This document shows positions 46,001-58,061 of a stretch of DNA of 64,000 bases, one piece after another (positions within the stretch are counted from its first letter, which is position 1; each line of letters opens with the position of its first letter). This stretch comes from Ananas comosus (Eukaryota; Streptophyta; Magnoliopsida; Poales; Bromeliaceae). The stretch spans positions 10,870,501 through 10,934,500 of the forward strand of contig NC_033625.1 of assembly GCF_001540865.1 (NCBI RefSeq), written 5' to 3'. Position numbers and translations under genes: made by a program. A model generated the notes under the pieces. The model was not told the origin of the DNA. It searched no databases and saw only the letters and a program-made list of their open reading frames with translations.

Positions 46001-49000
46001 TGTCTCCTAAACATATTTCCATAAGACTTTGTACCTATGAGAAGAATAAACAGGAGCCTTTTGTACTAATCAGAACATACTTCAAAACCAAAGTATGTTA
46101 AAAATTATGAACGCAGTTTTCGGTTTATAAATCACAGAACATCAAGAAGAATAATTAAAAAAGAAACAATCTATATTTTTTAATCGCAATAGAATGGCCA
46201 CAAGAATGTTTCGGCAAAATTAGAGCAATAACACTATAAACTTTTCCCATTTGTTGGAAACTACTGATTCGAAAGTACAAAGGAGAAACTAAGTAATTTC
46301 TCACGGGTATATTAAAAATTAGAACAAAAACCTTCAAAGCCATGAAAGCATCTTCCATGGCACGACGTCTAGCACAAAAGTCAGCTCTTCGCAAATCCGC
46401 CTGAAACCGAACAAAAAGTAAGCAAACAAAACAAAGGACCAAATAAGTTGTATTAGTAGAAAAATTGCGATGATTTAATAGTAGGAGCTATAAGGAGGCT
46501 TTCTATCTAATACTTTTTGTTATATATTCATATAATAATTTTACCTTTATAGCTCTAACACCCTACTCTCTAGTTAAGCTAGAACAATATTAATACAACT
46601 GAAGCCTTCATTCTGTAGACATATTTTCAATGATTAGGCATTCGAATAGGCAATCTACACCATTAAAATTGTCTAAAGCATTCAAAGTCGCTAGGAACCA
46701 AATATATATTTCCAAATTATTTTCTAGTATATTGCGTAGCCACAAAGGAGTAATAATTGAACAAGCTTATAAAAAGTAGATGATTGGATATTTCAATCCA
46801 AGATCATGGTAATTGATTTTGAGCCAAGTAGTTAAAAGAATTCTCTAACGATGATATCAAAATCACGAAATTTGTTTCTAGAGACGTCAGGTACTCAATC
46901 ATGCTTAAAAGTGCTTATCGTCAATTCCAATGTCCTACCGTCAAAAATAAGTCTACAACACAAATGTTGTGTATAATAGAACTTTGCTTCTAAAAGCATT
47001 TGTTCTCTTGATGCTACTACTTTTCGGGACTAGGATCTACATTGAGATCTATAGGCCCACGATTTGAGATAGGTTCTATCTTGATACACATCTAGATTGC
47101 CTCTCAATCTGGCTCCAGATGTGCACGAGGCTTCTAAAATAATGCGCAAAATTACTAAAACCCTAATAATACAGGATTTGCAGGAAATTTGACTTTCATA
47201 GGCCATATTTTGGCATTTCCATAATACTTCTATCAGTTACCAGCAAACATGAGTCATCATTCCTATACTAAGAAAATATTTATTAAACCGTCTATAACAA
47301 ACCAACACATATAAAAGTACTATCCTAGGCTTGGCAACATCATAGCAGAGAAGCAAGGATTTAAGTGCCGTGGCACGGGGTCGTGCCGGAAACTTGCCGG
47401 CACAGTACGGCACGGTGCGTGCCGAGCCGTGCCGATGCGTGCCAGTCAAAAAAATTCTTGTGTGCTGACACATAATAGCATGAAATATTTATTTTCTTTA
47501 GCAACAAAATATTCTAACTATTTATTATATCTTTTTATCACATTTTTTGAAATTTATTGAGAAAATTATTTACTAATTTAAATAATAGAGGGTTTTGAGC
47601 TGTGCCATCGGCAAGGGGTTTGTATCGTGCCGGTATATTGTTGGCACGGTACGGCACGGTGGATACGGCCCGTGCCAACGGGCACTTAAAACCTTGCAAA
47701 GAAGATTCAAGATATTAAGGGGGACAGCCTCATTGTACATTCATTAATTTAAGCTTAACCTATTAAAGATCTTTATCTAACTACTCCGAAAGTTATAGAA
47801 GACATTCTACAAATATTCTAAAAATAGTCTGCTGCATAATCTCATCTAAGATACATCAAAATTGTTTCATTATATCACTACATAAAACTTCATGGCAAAA
47901 TTCATGAAAGCCAAGAAGCTTACATTTCATTTTGCAGACACACATCATGAATGTTTTAATCTTTTCATATGAACTACTCGACTCACTTGAATCAACAATC
48001 AACTATTAGTGCATTATTACCAGCAAATGATGCTTATTATTGAGAAGAACAACAAAACATAAACCATTCAAAGAGTCGCAACAGTTGAAATATGGAGACA
48101 GAAAAATTATAAACATTGAAGCAGTACTTCTAAAGCCCCATCACTCCAGTGCTGGTCTGCTGCTCTCTTCAAGTCTGAATGAGCTTTTTCCTTTAATATC
48201 TGCAACCAATATATTTGATGGCACAGGCAATTTTAAGTAATCGAAAGACAAATATACTGACATTAAGTAAAAGTACATACAGTAGCTATATGGTTTAAAT
48301 GTGCAGCTTTTCTCTTGACACCATGGTCAATCTTCTGAGTGTCCTTTCGCGCCCGAGCTTCCACAAATCATCAACATTCAAATGAGCTTAAATGAGAATA
48401 CAATTTAAACTATACAAGTTCTTTTAGCGCAGTTGGATATGGTGTCGTACCATCAAGCTTCAGAAATCCCATCCCTAGAACAGCAACATCCTGGCGTGCG
48501 CGATCATTCAGCCTTGTTATGCCACTGTGAATGATTATCAAAATTGAAAAAGGGCAGCGTAAATCAAGATGGAAAGGAGTGACTGTTTCACAGCAGTTGC
48601 ATATAGTCATGTGAAAGTACAATAAGAATAACTATGAGTTCCGGTTACAAACAATAGATAGAGATGTATTGCCTGAACTTATTTTGTCTTAAATTAATTG
48701 CCGATCTGAATCTTACAAGAACCAGAACACTATCATAGGAAGTACTTGAACATCCTTGCTCAGTGGATGTGAAACTAATTCAGGCAAAAAAAAAAAAAAG
48801 CGACTACATTGTGCTTGTAAATATACCGTGAGAGCAACAAGATGTCATTTTGAGCTCTTTCGTTTACAAACTTTGCATCATTATAAACAAATTTAAAAGC
48901 TTCAGCCAAGCCTTGACTCATGTAGGTTGATTTGCTATCAGCTGTAGCTTTATGATCACACAGTTGAGAACTACTCCCACCAGAATGCTTGTCCATCAGC

Positions 49001-51126
49001 TGACTACTGCAAAAAGGAAAAATAGTTTTACAACAAGATAGTGCCAAAATATTGCCATGCGGATATGAACCATACACGCAAAGTGATATATCAAACATTT
49101 ACACGACTTCACTAGATAGACAAAGAAATTTACGTTTTATGTGTCTTAGCAAAATACACATTATCAGAATTGGATAGCAATTAGCACGCATTATCAGTGT
49201 TATATTATATCCATCCAGAAATATGATGTCTCAAAACTTAGCTAACAGTAACTTCTTTCATAGGTTTCTCTCAAATTATCAATTAGGAAGCTGCTGAAGA
49301 AAATACATTTGCAAAGATAGTCTCGATACAAAAGCATCGTTCTCTTGTGATAGATATTTTATCTTTTTTGCTCTTTACTTATGGGATAATAAAAATTACA
49401 AATTAAATTATTCTCACTGACAGGAACTGACATAAATTTTCAAGCAAATATTTAGTCACAAAAAATAGCACTGACTATTATGATTAGAGTTTTTAGTACA
49501 TTTTGCAACATGTAAATTCAAGAGCTAAGTCATAAAAATGTAGTCCTTATGTGCCAAGCGCAACAATAAGTTTGCCCAATTACAGAGACTCAAAACGACC
49601 AAAATTTGACATTTCAAGAGAGAATGCCAAAGTTATGAGGTATGGTTGGACACATATTGATTCCCAGGTTAGTGTGTGACAGCAGACCTATGGTCTCATA
49701 TAACCTGCAACATAGTATGCCATGTTCTGGCATCCCTTTCAATCAAGTTTATTAGGTTAATCTAACAGAAATTCCATTAATCTGCCCTATTATAATAGTC
49801 ACTTGACAAAACTTTCTACCGACAATTTTGAATCCTACAAAAGTATTTAAAATAAAATGTTTCTCATGAAGTTTTAATGAGATATCCCTCTGTTAATACT
49901 TATTATGTGATTGTTGAATAACTATGATGAATAGATACTTCATTCAGTTGTCATGTCCGTATCTGATACATATCAAATACCGATAACCAGTTGCTTGATA
50001 CATGTCAGATACTTCAATGAATTATCTGACGTGTTGAAAAGACGTGAGAGAGTGCTTGGGGTATATATATTGGAGTTCTTTTTAATATGTTTCGGGATGG
50101 AATCATTGTTAAGCGACCTGGATGCAAAAGCTTGTCATAAAGTCATCTCACTTTGTTTTGAACGATACCTGTATCAAGAATTCAAGGATGAAATGAAAAA
50201 AATTGAAAAAACACTCAAGATTAACATTGGTCTAATAAATTTTCTCTTGATAAATCAAAGCTTGACTATACTTTCACATAAATTAGGGAGTTCATTGCTT
50301 TGTGTTATCTAATTATCTAAATCTTTTAAATTCTTTTTAGGTTTTGATATAAATAGTGTCATATATTATAATGATGTATCTATTAAAAATAGCTTTTTGT
50401 TATCATATACCCCCGCATATCATATGCTAAGATTTCTAGAATTTGTCATATCAACATACACATATCCTGTTGTACTCATATCCCATATCAATATTTGTTC
50501 CACGTAGTTGAATAATTCAATAGATAGTTTAGGCTCTCCATGCGTATATAACAAATAAGCATGACCAAGAAAACAACCTTCAAAATTTGTGCATGTGCTA
50601 TATAACAACTTAAATAAGATAAATTTGATCCCTCCAATTTAAGCTTCGAAATATAATTTGCAATTATAATATGTTACTAAACAAAGCTAGAGAACTCGTA
50701 TATTTCCAGTCTCAAAACCTGTAGGATTTAAAATTGATGTACAAACTTAATAGTTATTATTTATCATGCAAGTTATATAGTAAATTACAAAATTGATACA
50801 AGATCAAGTTCACGGTACCTGTAAGGATCGATGCATTTGTCAGAACTCCTCATCCCTTCTCTGGCTTCACTACTATGACATGCAAGAACATAACCTCTAG
50901 AAAATTTGTGCGAGTAAGGCATCCCGCTAAGACGCCGCAAACTTCCATTAGAAAGGCAAAGCCTTAGTTTGAAAATATGACCGTTACTTAATTTCTTGAG
51001 CTCCACATTTTGGCATGTACAAGTTGATCCAATTGGTGAACATGAAAGGCAACTATCCTCACTCTGTCTGCTTTTTGTTATAGGCATGGTGCCACTAGAA
51101 ATTTTACAAGCCATAGCTCGCATCAA
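37065..51126 (-). CDS. Conserved plant protein, probably plastid-targeted, senescence-associated (AAF-like) family
   Basis: Coding exons (minus): 51126-50819, 49006-48827, 48524-48451, 48357-48281, 48199-48128, 46400-46332, 45967-45921, 45823-45700, 45614-45546, 39505-39402, 37687-37612, 37238-37065. They sum to 1374 bp (457 residues plus TGA) with GT-AG introns and consistent phases. Landmarks: SQGLAEAFKFVYNDAKFVNE (exon 2), RLNDRARQDVAVLGMGFLKL (3), KIDHGVKRKAAHLNHIA (4), ADQHWSDGALE (5), RRAMEDAFMALK (6), FVKNIHDMMASKLY (7), EADGIDYTDPEE (9), ATLIDLDAMDGKTSASLLVE (10) and a C-terminal helical repeat with SIWILGNAGMGALQ and AAAASKTINELKKQW (11-12). The Ser/Cys/Arg-rich N-terminus suggests a transit peptide. 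The AAF match is from memory, moderate confidence. A second Met at 51123 could be the start. Introns carry hAT MITEs and a Harbinger-like element. Confidence 0.88.
38337..38687. mobile_element. hAT-type MITE, copy B (intron 10 of gene 2)
   Basis: A 351-bp element with ends CAAGGTTTTAAGTGCC and GGCACTTAAATCCTTG, flanked by a perfect 8-bp duplication CTCCTAAC (38329-38336, 38688-38695). Subterminal regions are rich in CGTGCCGTACCGTGCC-type repeats, possible transposase-binding sites. No coding capacity. Confidence 0.85.
39506..41768. other. First part of the 6-kb intron 9 of gene 2
   Basis: Intron sequence. A (GA)n microsatellite at 41700-41723 follows CT/GA-rich DNA. A 178-residue minus-strand frame at 41470-40934 is His/Cys/Leu-rich without any recognisable domain, and I do not regard it as a gene. 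Confidence 0.4.
41844..44726. mobile_element. Harbinger-like fold-back element with a nested LTR
   Basis: Ends GGCTATGTTTGGTTGGGG and CCCCGAACCAAACGATACC are inverted repeats flanked by TTA (41841-41843, 44727-44729), as in PIF/Harbinger elements. The left arm is self-complementary, including a perfect 26-bp palindrome at 41945-41970 centred on TTCTAGAA. From about 42006 (TGTTAGTTATATGCCC) to about 44030 (GATCCGCCGGCAATAG) the content looks like a copia-type solo LTR. 44200-44520 is AT low complexity. It lies in intron 9 of gene 2. Confidence 0.6.
42006..44035 (+). mobile_element. Probable copia-type solo LTR nested in the Harbinger-like element
   Basis: Begins TGTTAGTTATATGCCCAA; contains a TATA-like run (CTATATATATACATATATAG, 43502-43521). 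Near the end it has GGGTCACCGATTCCGTGTGG and GATCCGCCGGCAATAG, phrases I associate with plant copia LTRs. No open pol frame. A target-site duplication was not found, so the ends are approximate. Confidence 0.45.
44730..45010. repeat. Diverged tandem repeats beside the Harbinger-like element
   Basis: Four copies of about 65 bp share CATTGGAACAAATGATGGATT and TTTGAGATAAG-like phrases (44800-45010). A block of about 70 bases (TTACACCTCC...AAGAAAAGGTTC) occurs both at 41778-41838 and 44740-44790. The element therefore inserted into an existing repeat array. Confidence 0.65.
47354..47696. mobile_element. hAT-type MITE, copy C (intron 5 of gene 2)
   Basis: A 343-bp element with ends CAAGGATTTAAGTGCC and GGCACTTAAAACCTTG, flanked by CAGAGAAG and CAAAGAAG (7 of 8 identical). 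It is inverted relative to copy B and very similar to it, including ACGGCACGGT subterminal repeats. Confidence 0.85.
49935..50312 (+). mobile_element. Repeat with GTATCTGATAC-type motifs, copy 1
   Basis: This intron 1 segment begins CCGTATCTGATACATATC and shares phrases with 51690-51960 (TATCGGATACC, GCATCATAAAGTCAT). They appear to be two diverged copies of one dispersed repeat. A 119-residue open frame on + here is probably incidental. Confidence 0.45.
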
Positions 51127-53105
51127 TTGAACGTGAGAATCCTATCCGTATTTGTTTAACTCCCAAATGAACTGGTAGAGAGCATCCTCCTAGAGATATT
51201 TCCAATGAAAATACGGTTGACCTTTTTCAAACTCAGCAAGCCATTCTTAATCTGAAAGTAGATAATGACCATGTCAATGGACATTGTGCTACAAGTATCT
51301 TCTTCAATGAACAAACTAACAGAGACAATACCATAATAAGTATACAATGCAAAAGCTCGAAATAAGCTGTAACTTCAGTTATCCTTTTCAAGAGAATCTA
51401 GATCCGGAGAGGAAGAAAACAGAGGAAGAATAGAAAGGAATGGAATTTTGACTGCATACAGCTACCTGTTAAATTTTTCCAGCTCACTTGATCAAGCTAA
51501 CTCATAATTGTATATTCAGCCTATACCCACCCATTTTGACATTGACTCATGCCAACCTGTACTAAAAAATCGCATATTTTTTGCACGATTTGAAAAAAAA
51601 AAAAGAAAAAGAAAAAAGAAAAAGTAACCCACAATAACTTCAAATTAAAATCAGCGAGATTTGAGGGGGGCAAATAGTTCATTTTGGTTGTTGTGTTTGT
51701 ATCAGATATGTATCGGATACCAATACTTGCCTAACAAGTTAAGTGCATCTCGGATTTAACAAAATAATAGAAAAATACTGAGATATTAGAGGGGTACTCG
51801 AAGGATAAGCAAGGGATACATGAGGGATACAAGGGTACAGATTTTCAGGTCTAATTTGAAAGAATTATTCTTAGGTGGCCTGGTTCCAAAAACATGTCAT
51901 ATCAGTTATCTAACTTAATGCATTTGGATGACACTTGCATCATAAAGTCATGGTTGATAAAACTGAAGGGGGCGTTTGAATCGCGTTATATAAGATTCCT
52001 AGGAATTGAGAGATTAAGGGGAATCTCGTCGGCAGGAATGAGATTACTGGGAATTGTATAATTCCCGCATTTGGTTCACACGGTTATCTCATCAAATATT
52101 ACTAGGAATGTGAAATTACTGTGTTTCGTGTGAAAAGTAAAATTCTAGTAATGTAGATAGTAATATATATGTTTTTTACTCACATATTTATCTTTTGAAT
52201 CTAAATAAAAAATTAATAAATAAATCAAAAAATGTAAAACATTGTAATTTTGAAACAACAAAAGAAATATGGGACATTCAAGGCAAAAAAAAAAAAAAAA
52301 AAAAAGGTTAACACGTAAAAATGTATACAAGATTTTCTATATAAATAACTATTGACACAATTCATATTTTACAATCCTCCACTCACTGAGAGTAGATCAC
52401 AAAGCTCATAAAAGGTAACACGCTAAATCTCTGTCTAAAGCTATTCTTCTGATATTTATTTATATGCATTATGAAATGTCTTTGTAATGCTCGTCTTCCT
52501 CCCCAGCTATGTTCAGTGCAGTGTTTAAAATAATGAGTGCTACCAGTAGTTGTAAAGCCGGATCCATCTTGAACACCATTTAAGACAAAGGAAATAAAAG
52601 CAACAATTTCAGCAAAATAAACAAAGATATGCATACGATACTAAATTCTAAGTACAAGAACAGTACAGAGATGTTAATTACACTCACCCAAACAAGGAAA
52701 AATTTATAAACGAATCAAGATACATTTAATTAAACTAGCTGAGATACAATTGAACAATTGGCAATACATTAAGCAAATCAATTATTCAAGTAACAGTGAT
52801 CGTACGGTCAATTGAGAACCGCATGTGCGACTAACTAAACCTGCAATAATCGAGAGCACTAATTTTAAAATTAAAAAACAAATAAATAAAAGAGGCCGCA
52901 CGGCCTCGTCCATGGCCGTGTGTGGCCGCGTGGTTCTGGCGGCGCGACCATGGAAGAAGTACAGAGCGAGAGAACGGGAACGGGATAGAGAAAAGACAGA
53001 GCAAGGGAAAGAGCAAGGGAAAGAGCATAACGGAGAAAAGGTGCGAGAGAAGAATTACCTGATGGAGGATGAAGGACGACAGAGAGAAGGATAAAAACCA
53101 GAGAA

Positions 53106-53110
<5 letters not shown>
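51127..53110 (-). other. 5' UTR region of gene 2, probably with a leader intron
   Basis: On the minus strand a CT-rich stretch near 53100-53060 (TCTGTCGTCCTTCATCC) ends CCATCAG|GTAATTC, a good donor at 53059/53058. An acceptor ATCTACTTTCAG lies at 51251, giving a second leader exon 51250-51127 just before the ATG. This would be a 1.8 kb 5' UTR intron, a common plant arrangement. It is inferred from splice signals only. The intron contains a MITE-like sequence from 51968 (GGGGGCGTTTGAATCGCG) and an A-run at 52285-52305. Confidence 0.4.

Positions 53111-53167
<57 letters not shown>
53110..53167. repeat. (TA)n microsatellite at the probable transcription start of gene 2
   Basis: About 28 uninterrupted TA units. 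They lie immediately upstream, in gene 2 orientation, of the CT-rich candidate first exon. Confidence 0.95.
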
Positions 53168-53169
<2 letters not shown>

Positions 53170-54401
53170 TTCTACTTTTTCTTTCTTTAATAAATGGAAG
53201 GATCGGGGGGAACACCGGTCATCTATTCATCTATTCATCTATTCTTACTTACATTACTCTACTAAGTACAGTAATAAAGGATGGTGTGGTTGGGGGGACG
53301 GTGTCATCTGCTCCTCTCTTCTTACTTACCGCATCAAAGCAGGGTTGGGGACCTCAGAGTGACACGCGTCTCCCCAACCCTCCACTTCTATTATAATAAA
53401 AAATATAAAATAAAATAAAAATAAAATATTTACTTCTATATATATAATAATAAATTATAAATAATTAATTTTATTAGTAATACATGTAATAATATCTAAT
53501 CCAATAAGCGCGATCTAAATCACGTGAAATGTCGATATATTTCTGCAACAAAACTTTAGAAATATTACATTTATATATATTTAGTTAATTATATAGGCTA
53601 GAACTACTATACTCTAAGTTTTCGATCGTTGTATGAAAAGATGTGAGGTTGGGATGGTTGATAGTGGTCCTAGATCTAGGGTTGAGTGGGTAGTTGCTTG
53701 AATAGTATAATCTAACGGGTGAAAATGGTCAAAGAGATAACTCTAACAACTAAAAATTTATGACTACAAAAAAATTTATACTCACAAGAGTATAGTAGCC
53801 GGACTCAATTATATATATAACTAATTAATTTTATTAAATAATTTATTTCTATTATTTTATTCCTCTTTTATTTATTGATTTATTTAAATTATTTTAATAG
53901 ATTTATCTTAAATCTTTTTCACAGAAATCTTTATAAAATAATTTAATTATTAATAAGCAGTTATATAAATTTGCGTTGCACAATACGAATTTTAATTATT
54001 TTTATTTAAATATATTTAATTATTAAATTATTTTTATATAACTTTATTTAATTAATAATTGACTAATAAAATATATGAACCCACACAGTCTATAAAAATA
54101 TAAACTTAAATTTATTATTAAAATATTTATACTTGTAACATCGCGCTGGTCTTCTACTATTGAGCGTAAAATGAGGGTTTGGGAACATATAGTTGTAACT
54201 CATAAAGTTATTTGATTAAGGAATTCGTACTTTTGATACATGGAAGGAAGTGTTCATCTTTTGGGGCATAACCGCTATGATCAAAGTATTGTGATTTTTT
54301 GGTCGAGTGGGAGATTTTAACTGTATAATTTAGTTAGTACCTAATAAAATTTTTGTATCGCCTATACGGTAATAATATATCACTAGACCAAGTAGGAGAA
54401 T
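53168..54401. other. AT-rich intergenic DNA upstream of gene 2
   Basis: Contains a short tandem run of ATCTATTC (53220-53245), then long stretches of TTTATTTAATTA-type sequence. No gene or defined element. Confidence 0.4.
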
Positions 54402-54830
54402 GTTGTATATGGCCCACGTGATATATTCAAGGCAATCCATAAAAATACGATCAATCTATTTAAGTCGATCTATAAAGATACGGTAGATCTTACGGTTAGG
54501 ATGTATCTGGACACGTCTTTGATGGACGGACATGATTTAACATTCTTACATTAAGTTATATATAAATATGTAACATACGGGAGTCCCGGTCTAACCCTAA
54601 TCCAATTTACTGTGATGGCTCAATCTACGGGGATAAGGGAATTAGACTCGAAACGTCTCATTTTCTTGCAGATCGCGTACGAGGACGAACCACGAGCGAA
54701 AAACGCCGTCAACAAATCGGGTACAAAAATCAAAATCATGACAGAAGGTACGATCTTAGTTTCTAATAAAGATTCAACAAATACATCATTTCTTTATACA
54801 TGGGTGACCTACAATTGAAAGTTTGCTACC
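54402..54830 (+). mobile_element. Possible LTR fragment with promoter motifs
   Basis: AGTAGGAGAA directly before TGTTGTATATGGCCCACG looks like a polypurine tract plus LTR start. A CACGTG G-box (about 54416) and a TATA box (TTATATATAAATATG, about 54555) follow, then a leader. No coding sequence supports the assignment, so it is tentative. Confidence 0.35.
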
Positions 54831-56720
54831 TAGGGCGCAACGCCCTTGCCTCAATCCGATGCCGCATCGCTCGTGGTTGGCTCTGCATAATAGGGGATGA
54901 GAACTAAAAGAAGTTCTCAGTGTGTTCGGCTGCCGGCCCGGGCAACTTTCCCAGTAGGTCTAATCAAGGCATAAGTAGACAAAAGAAATAGATAAGTAGT
55001 CTACCACTACACAATGCATATACTAAATAAATAAATGTCGCTATGCCGTACAACATGAAGTAATGTTCATGACCCAATCGCACTGGGCTCACCAACGGTC
55101 AAGTCCGACTCACATCTCTAAGCCATGTCGGAGGCCATAAGGTAACCCAATCACCCACTTAGGTTGTCTGTCGGGAAAGAGATAGTGAGACCCAATCACC
55201 TGTATGCATGAGACTCCGGAGTTCATGGCTTGTGGAGTCGCAACCTCCACAAGCTATAACAAACTATGCGAGTATGATCTAGTTTTCTCAACCAAGAAAA
55301 CTCACCACTATCCATGGCAATACTATCTCGAGATCCACTGATCCCTAACATGCTCATCTTAAGCATCTTGTGCGACTACGGTAACACATCACCATATACC
55401 CGTAGGTAAACATGCAATGTCTCATTCCTCTACTTGTTCTTGAGGCTATACTCAATCCGAGTCACTAGGTTGGCAATTACAATGACACATAGTGTTCCAC
55501 CTTGTTTAATCAAGTCCATACACTAGTTTGCACTACTAGTGCTCTTGCATTTCTAGGGTTCCCAATGTCCGATGGCACTATTCTTATGCATACTAAGTCA
55601 AGTGTTTAATAACAATAATCACCTACCTTATAACTCATGTAGCATGCAATTTATGTAACAAGAAACACAACATTGGACCCTAATGCATAATTCACATATA
55701 AATGTATATGACCAAATGATGGAAATTAGATGTAGGAAGAAATTCAACCACTTTGGAAGGCACCACCCACCTCGGTTAAATACTAGTTGCTAGGATTTCT
55801 AAGCAACTAGATTTTTTATGACGTCTTGGCACGTTCAGTACCTAACGAATGAAATTCTTCAAAATCGGCTCATTTCCTCCAATTAGAAGTCGTATTCCAA
55901 ATCAACGTTGTCCCTCACATCGAACTATCCTTCAATTAAAGGATTAAATTATCAATTTGAATGGAAACCCCAAAAATGTAAAAACCCTAATTTAAACCTA
56001 GGGTTTTAAATCCTTCAAAAACACCCGGTGAATTTTTAATCAATCTAGTTTAGAATCATCTAGGATCTCCAAAAATCTTATTTTGAAAGGTTTTAACCCA
56101 AACCCTAATTCAAAATCTCAAAACTTCATCTTAGTCTCCTTTACTCCTCAAGCTCCTACTTGTTCTAGAGCTTGCTCCTTCCTCTCAAGGCTTCTTCCAA
56201 GTGTGATCTCCTCCCATCTTCACTTGTTGGGGAGATCACTACAGAGAGAAGTTAAAGAGTGAGAAAGAGAGAAATGGGGCTTGAGAGAAAAGAGAGGGGT
56301 TTTCTCTTGTGTGTAGAGAGAAATGAGAGGAGAAGTGAGTTGGGGTCCATTTATAGTCCCCCAAACAATTACAATTTAACCCCTCCAACTAATTGCAATT
56401 TTTTTCCTCAACCCACACATTCTGCCAACAGAGGGTTCGGACCCTTCATCAAGGTCCGGACTCGGTACCCATTTTGCCAACTTTTGCATAGGTAGGGTAC
56501 AGACCTTCCTTCAAGGTCTAGACCTCGAGAGTTTTAGCATATTTGATCCTTCTTCTTTTGCTCCAGACACTTTGTTTCCTCACAATTTCCACTCCAACTC
56601 ATTTGTAATTAATCCAGGGTCCTTCTAAACTCCTTTTAGTAGTCTCATATACTATTTTATTTGTACTTTACCCAATTTGGTTAAAGCTTGGGAAAGTATA
56701 CTGAAATTCAGTATGCTACA
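54831..56720 (-). mobile_element. 3' LTR of a minus-strand gypsy element (truncated)
   Basis: Minus-strand start TGTAGCATACTG at 56720 follows AGAAGAA and lies about 35 bases beyond a gypsy chromodomain stop. It has a GTCCGGAC palindrome (56454), related boxes (GGTCTAGACC, about 56514), a TATA box (GGGGACTATAAATGGAC, about 56345-56361) and a GA/CT leader. The left part (54840-54960) matches the solo LTR at 17740-17900. The GTGACA end is missing. Confidence 0.65.
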
Positions 56721-56754
56721 TTCTTCTCATAAAAATAGTTTTGTCCGTGGAACT

Positions 56755-56960
56755 TAAATCCATATCTCAGCTCGATTGATCAAAGAGGTGAGGGTAGTGT
56801 TCTCGCATCACGTCCTTGAGTTCCCAGGTAGCCTTTCATTCTTCGTAGTTGCTTTGTTGGACCTTAACATATGGAATCAAATGATTTTGCAATTCCTTCG
56901 CTCCATGAGCAAGAATACACACCGGAAAATCCTCATAAGTCACAACCTCCCGAAGCTTTA
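56755..56960 (-). pseudogene. Gypsy polyprotein C-terminus (chromodomain region), minus strand
   Basis: Minus-strand reading gives VVTYEDFPVCILAHGAKEL, NHLIPYVKVQQSNYEE, one stop, then ATWELKDVMREHYPHLFDQS and a terminal stop. The pattern parallels the plus-strand remnant at 7090-7244. It belongs with the LTR at 56720. Confidence 0.75.
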
Positions 56961-56971
56961 GCTGTTCATAA

Positions 56972-57620
56972 TGAAGGATTGTGAGAGACGACGCTGAGGG
57001 TGGGCATGCCGGTGATTTTAGCGTTAGCTCCGATGGCGTGCTTCGGTTTCCAGACCGATTGTGTGTGTTGAGTAACGTGGAGGTTCAGGGAGAAGTTCTA
57101 TAAGAAGCTGATGAATCTTCCTATAGCATTCATCCTAGTGGCACCAAAATGTATAATGACCTAAAGATACACTATTGGTGGCTTGCGATAAAGAAAGATG
57201 TTGGGCGCTACATGGCGTAATGCCTCGTGTGCCAATAGATTAAGACGGAGCATCGGCTTCCAGTGGAAAAGCTTCAGAGTTTTCCAATTCTCATTTGGGA
57301 ATGGAAAAATATAGCGATGGATTTTGTCATGGGGCTACCCTGTTCACAAAGAGGTCACAACACAATCTAGGTGGTGGTGGATTGTGTATCGAAGTCAGCT
57401 CATTTCCTATCAATCCACACAACTTGGTCAGGCGATAAATTAGCATAAGTCTATCTCGATGAGATCGTACGACTCGATGGAGTTCTAGCATCTATTGTAT
57501 CGAATCAGGACCCCCGATTCGCATTCACTTTTGAAAAGCACTGTGTGATGCTCTTGGCACAAGGCTCGACTTCAGCACTACGTTTCATCATCACAATGAT
57601 GGCCAATTAGAAAGGACAAT
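56972..57620 (+). pseudogene. Gypsy integrase remnant, plus strand
   Basis: Frames read SVSSDGVLRFPDRLCV, then ADESSYSIHPSGTKMYNDLK with HYWW, CLVCQ (the HHCC zinc finger), IAMDFVMGLP and VVVDCVSKSAHFLSI of the catalytic core, LDEIVRLDGVLASIVSNQDP and FEKHCVMLL. Several in-frame stops are present (after MA and CQ). It abuts, tail to tail, the minus-strand fragment ending at 56960. Confidence 0.8.
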
Positions 57621-57989
57621 ATAACAAAAGCCCCTCGGCCTATTCTATAATATAACAATTGCACCAAAGTCCATAACATTACGAAAATCACATTTTCAGC
57701 CAAAATTAGGTGTTTGGGGCATCTGATTCCTTATTTCAAGCATTCGAAACCTCATATTCGAGCTGTTCCAAATGTTCGCTCCTGCACTCGATCATCCAAA
57801 ACCATTGTAGGAGTGTCTAATATTTTTTTTGTGCACCCGATTCTTGCATTCAAAATTTAGGTGATTTAGCATGCTGAGCCATCAACTTATCGCCTCAATC
57901 AACCAACAAATTTTCAGACTGCTACAATAATACCAAAGTCCAAAATTTTGGCCCAAAACCAGATATGGATCATTCTTCAATAAGCTGGG

Positions 57990-58061
57990 TGTCACGCCCC
58001 GGGACCGGCGGAGGCCCTCCCGGTAGCGTGCCCAGACCCGCCATATGTCAACACATATAAG
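57990..58061 (-). mobile_element. LTR end running into the assembly gap
   Basis: TGTCACGCCCCGGGACCGG is the reverse of the conserved LTR 3' end, followed by CCAGACCCGCCATATGTC. The rest is lost in the gap. Bases 57621-57989 hold no recognisable feature. Confidence 0.65.

Noticed and set aside
49953..50312. 119-residue plus-strand frame
   Set aside because: It lies inside a dispersed repeat in an intron on the opposite strand and matches no family I know.
53069..53362. Open frames encoding Ile-Tyr repeats
   Set aside because: Direct translation of the (TA)n microsatellite.
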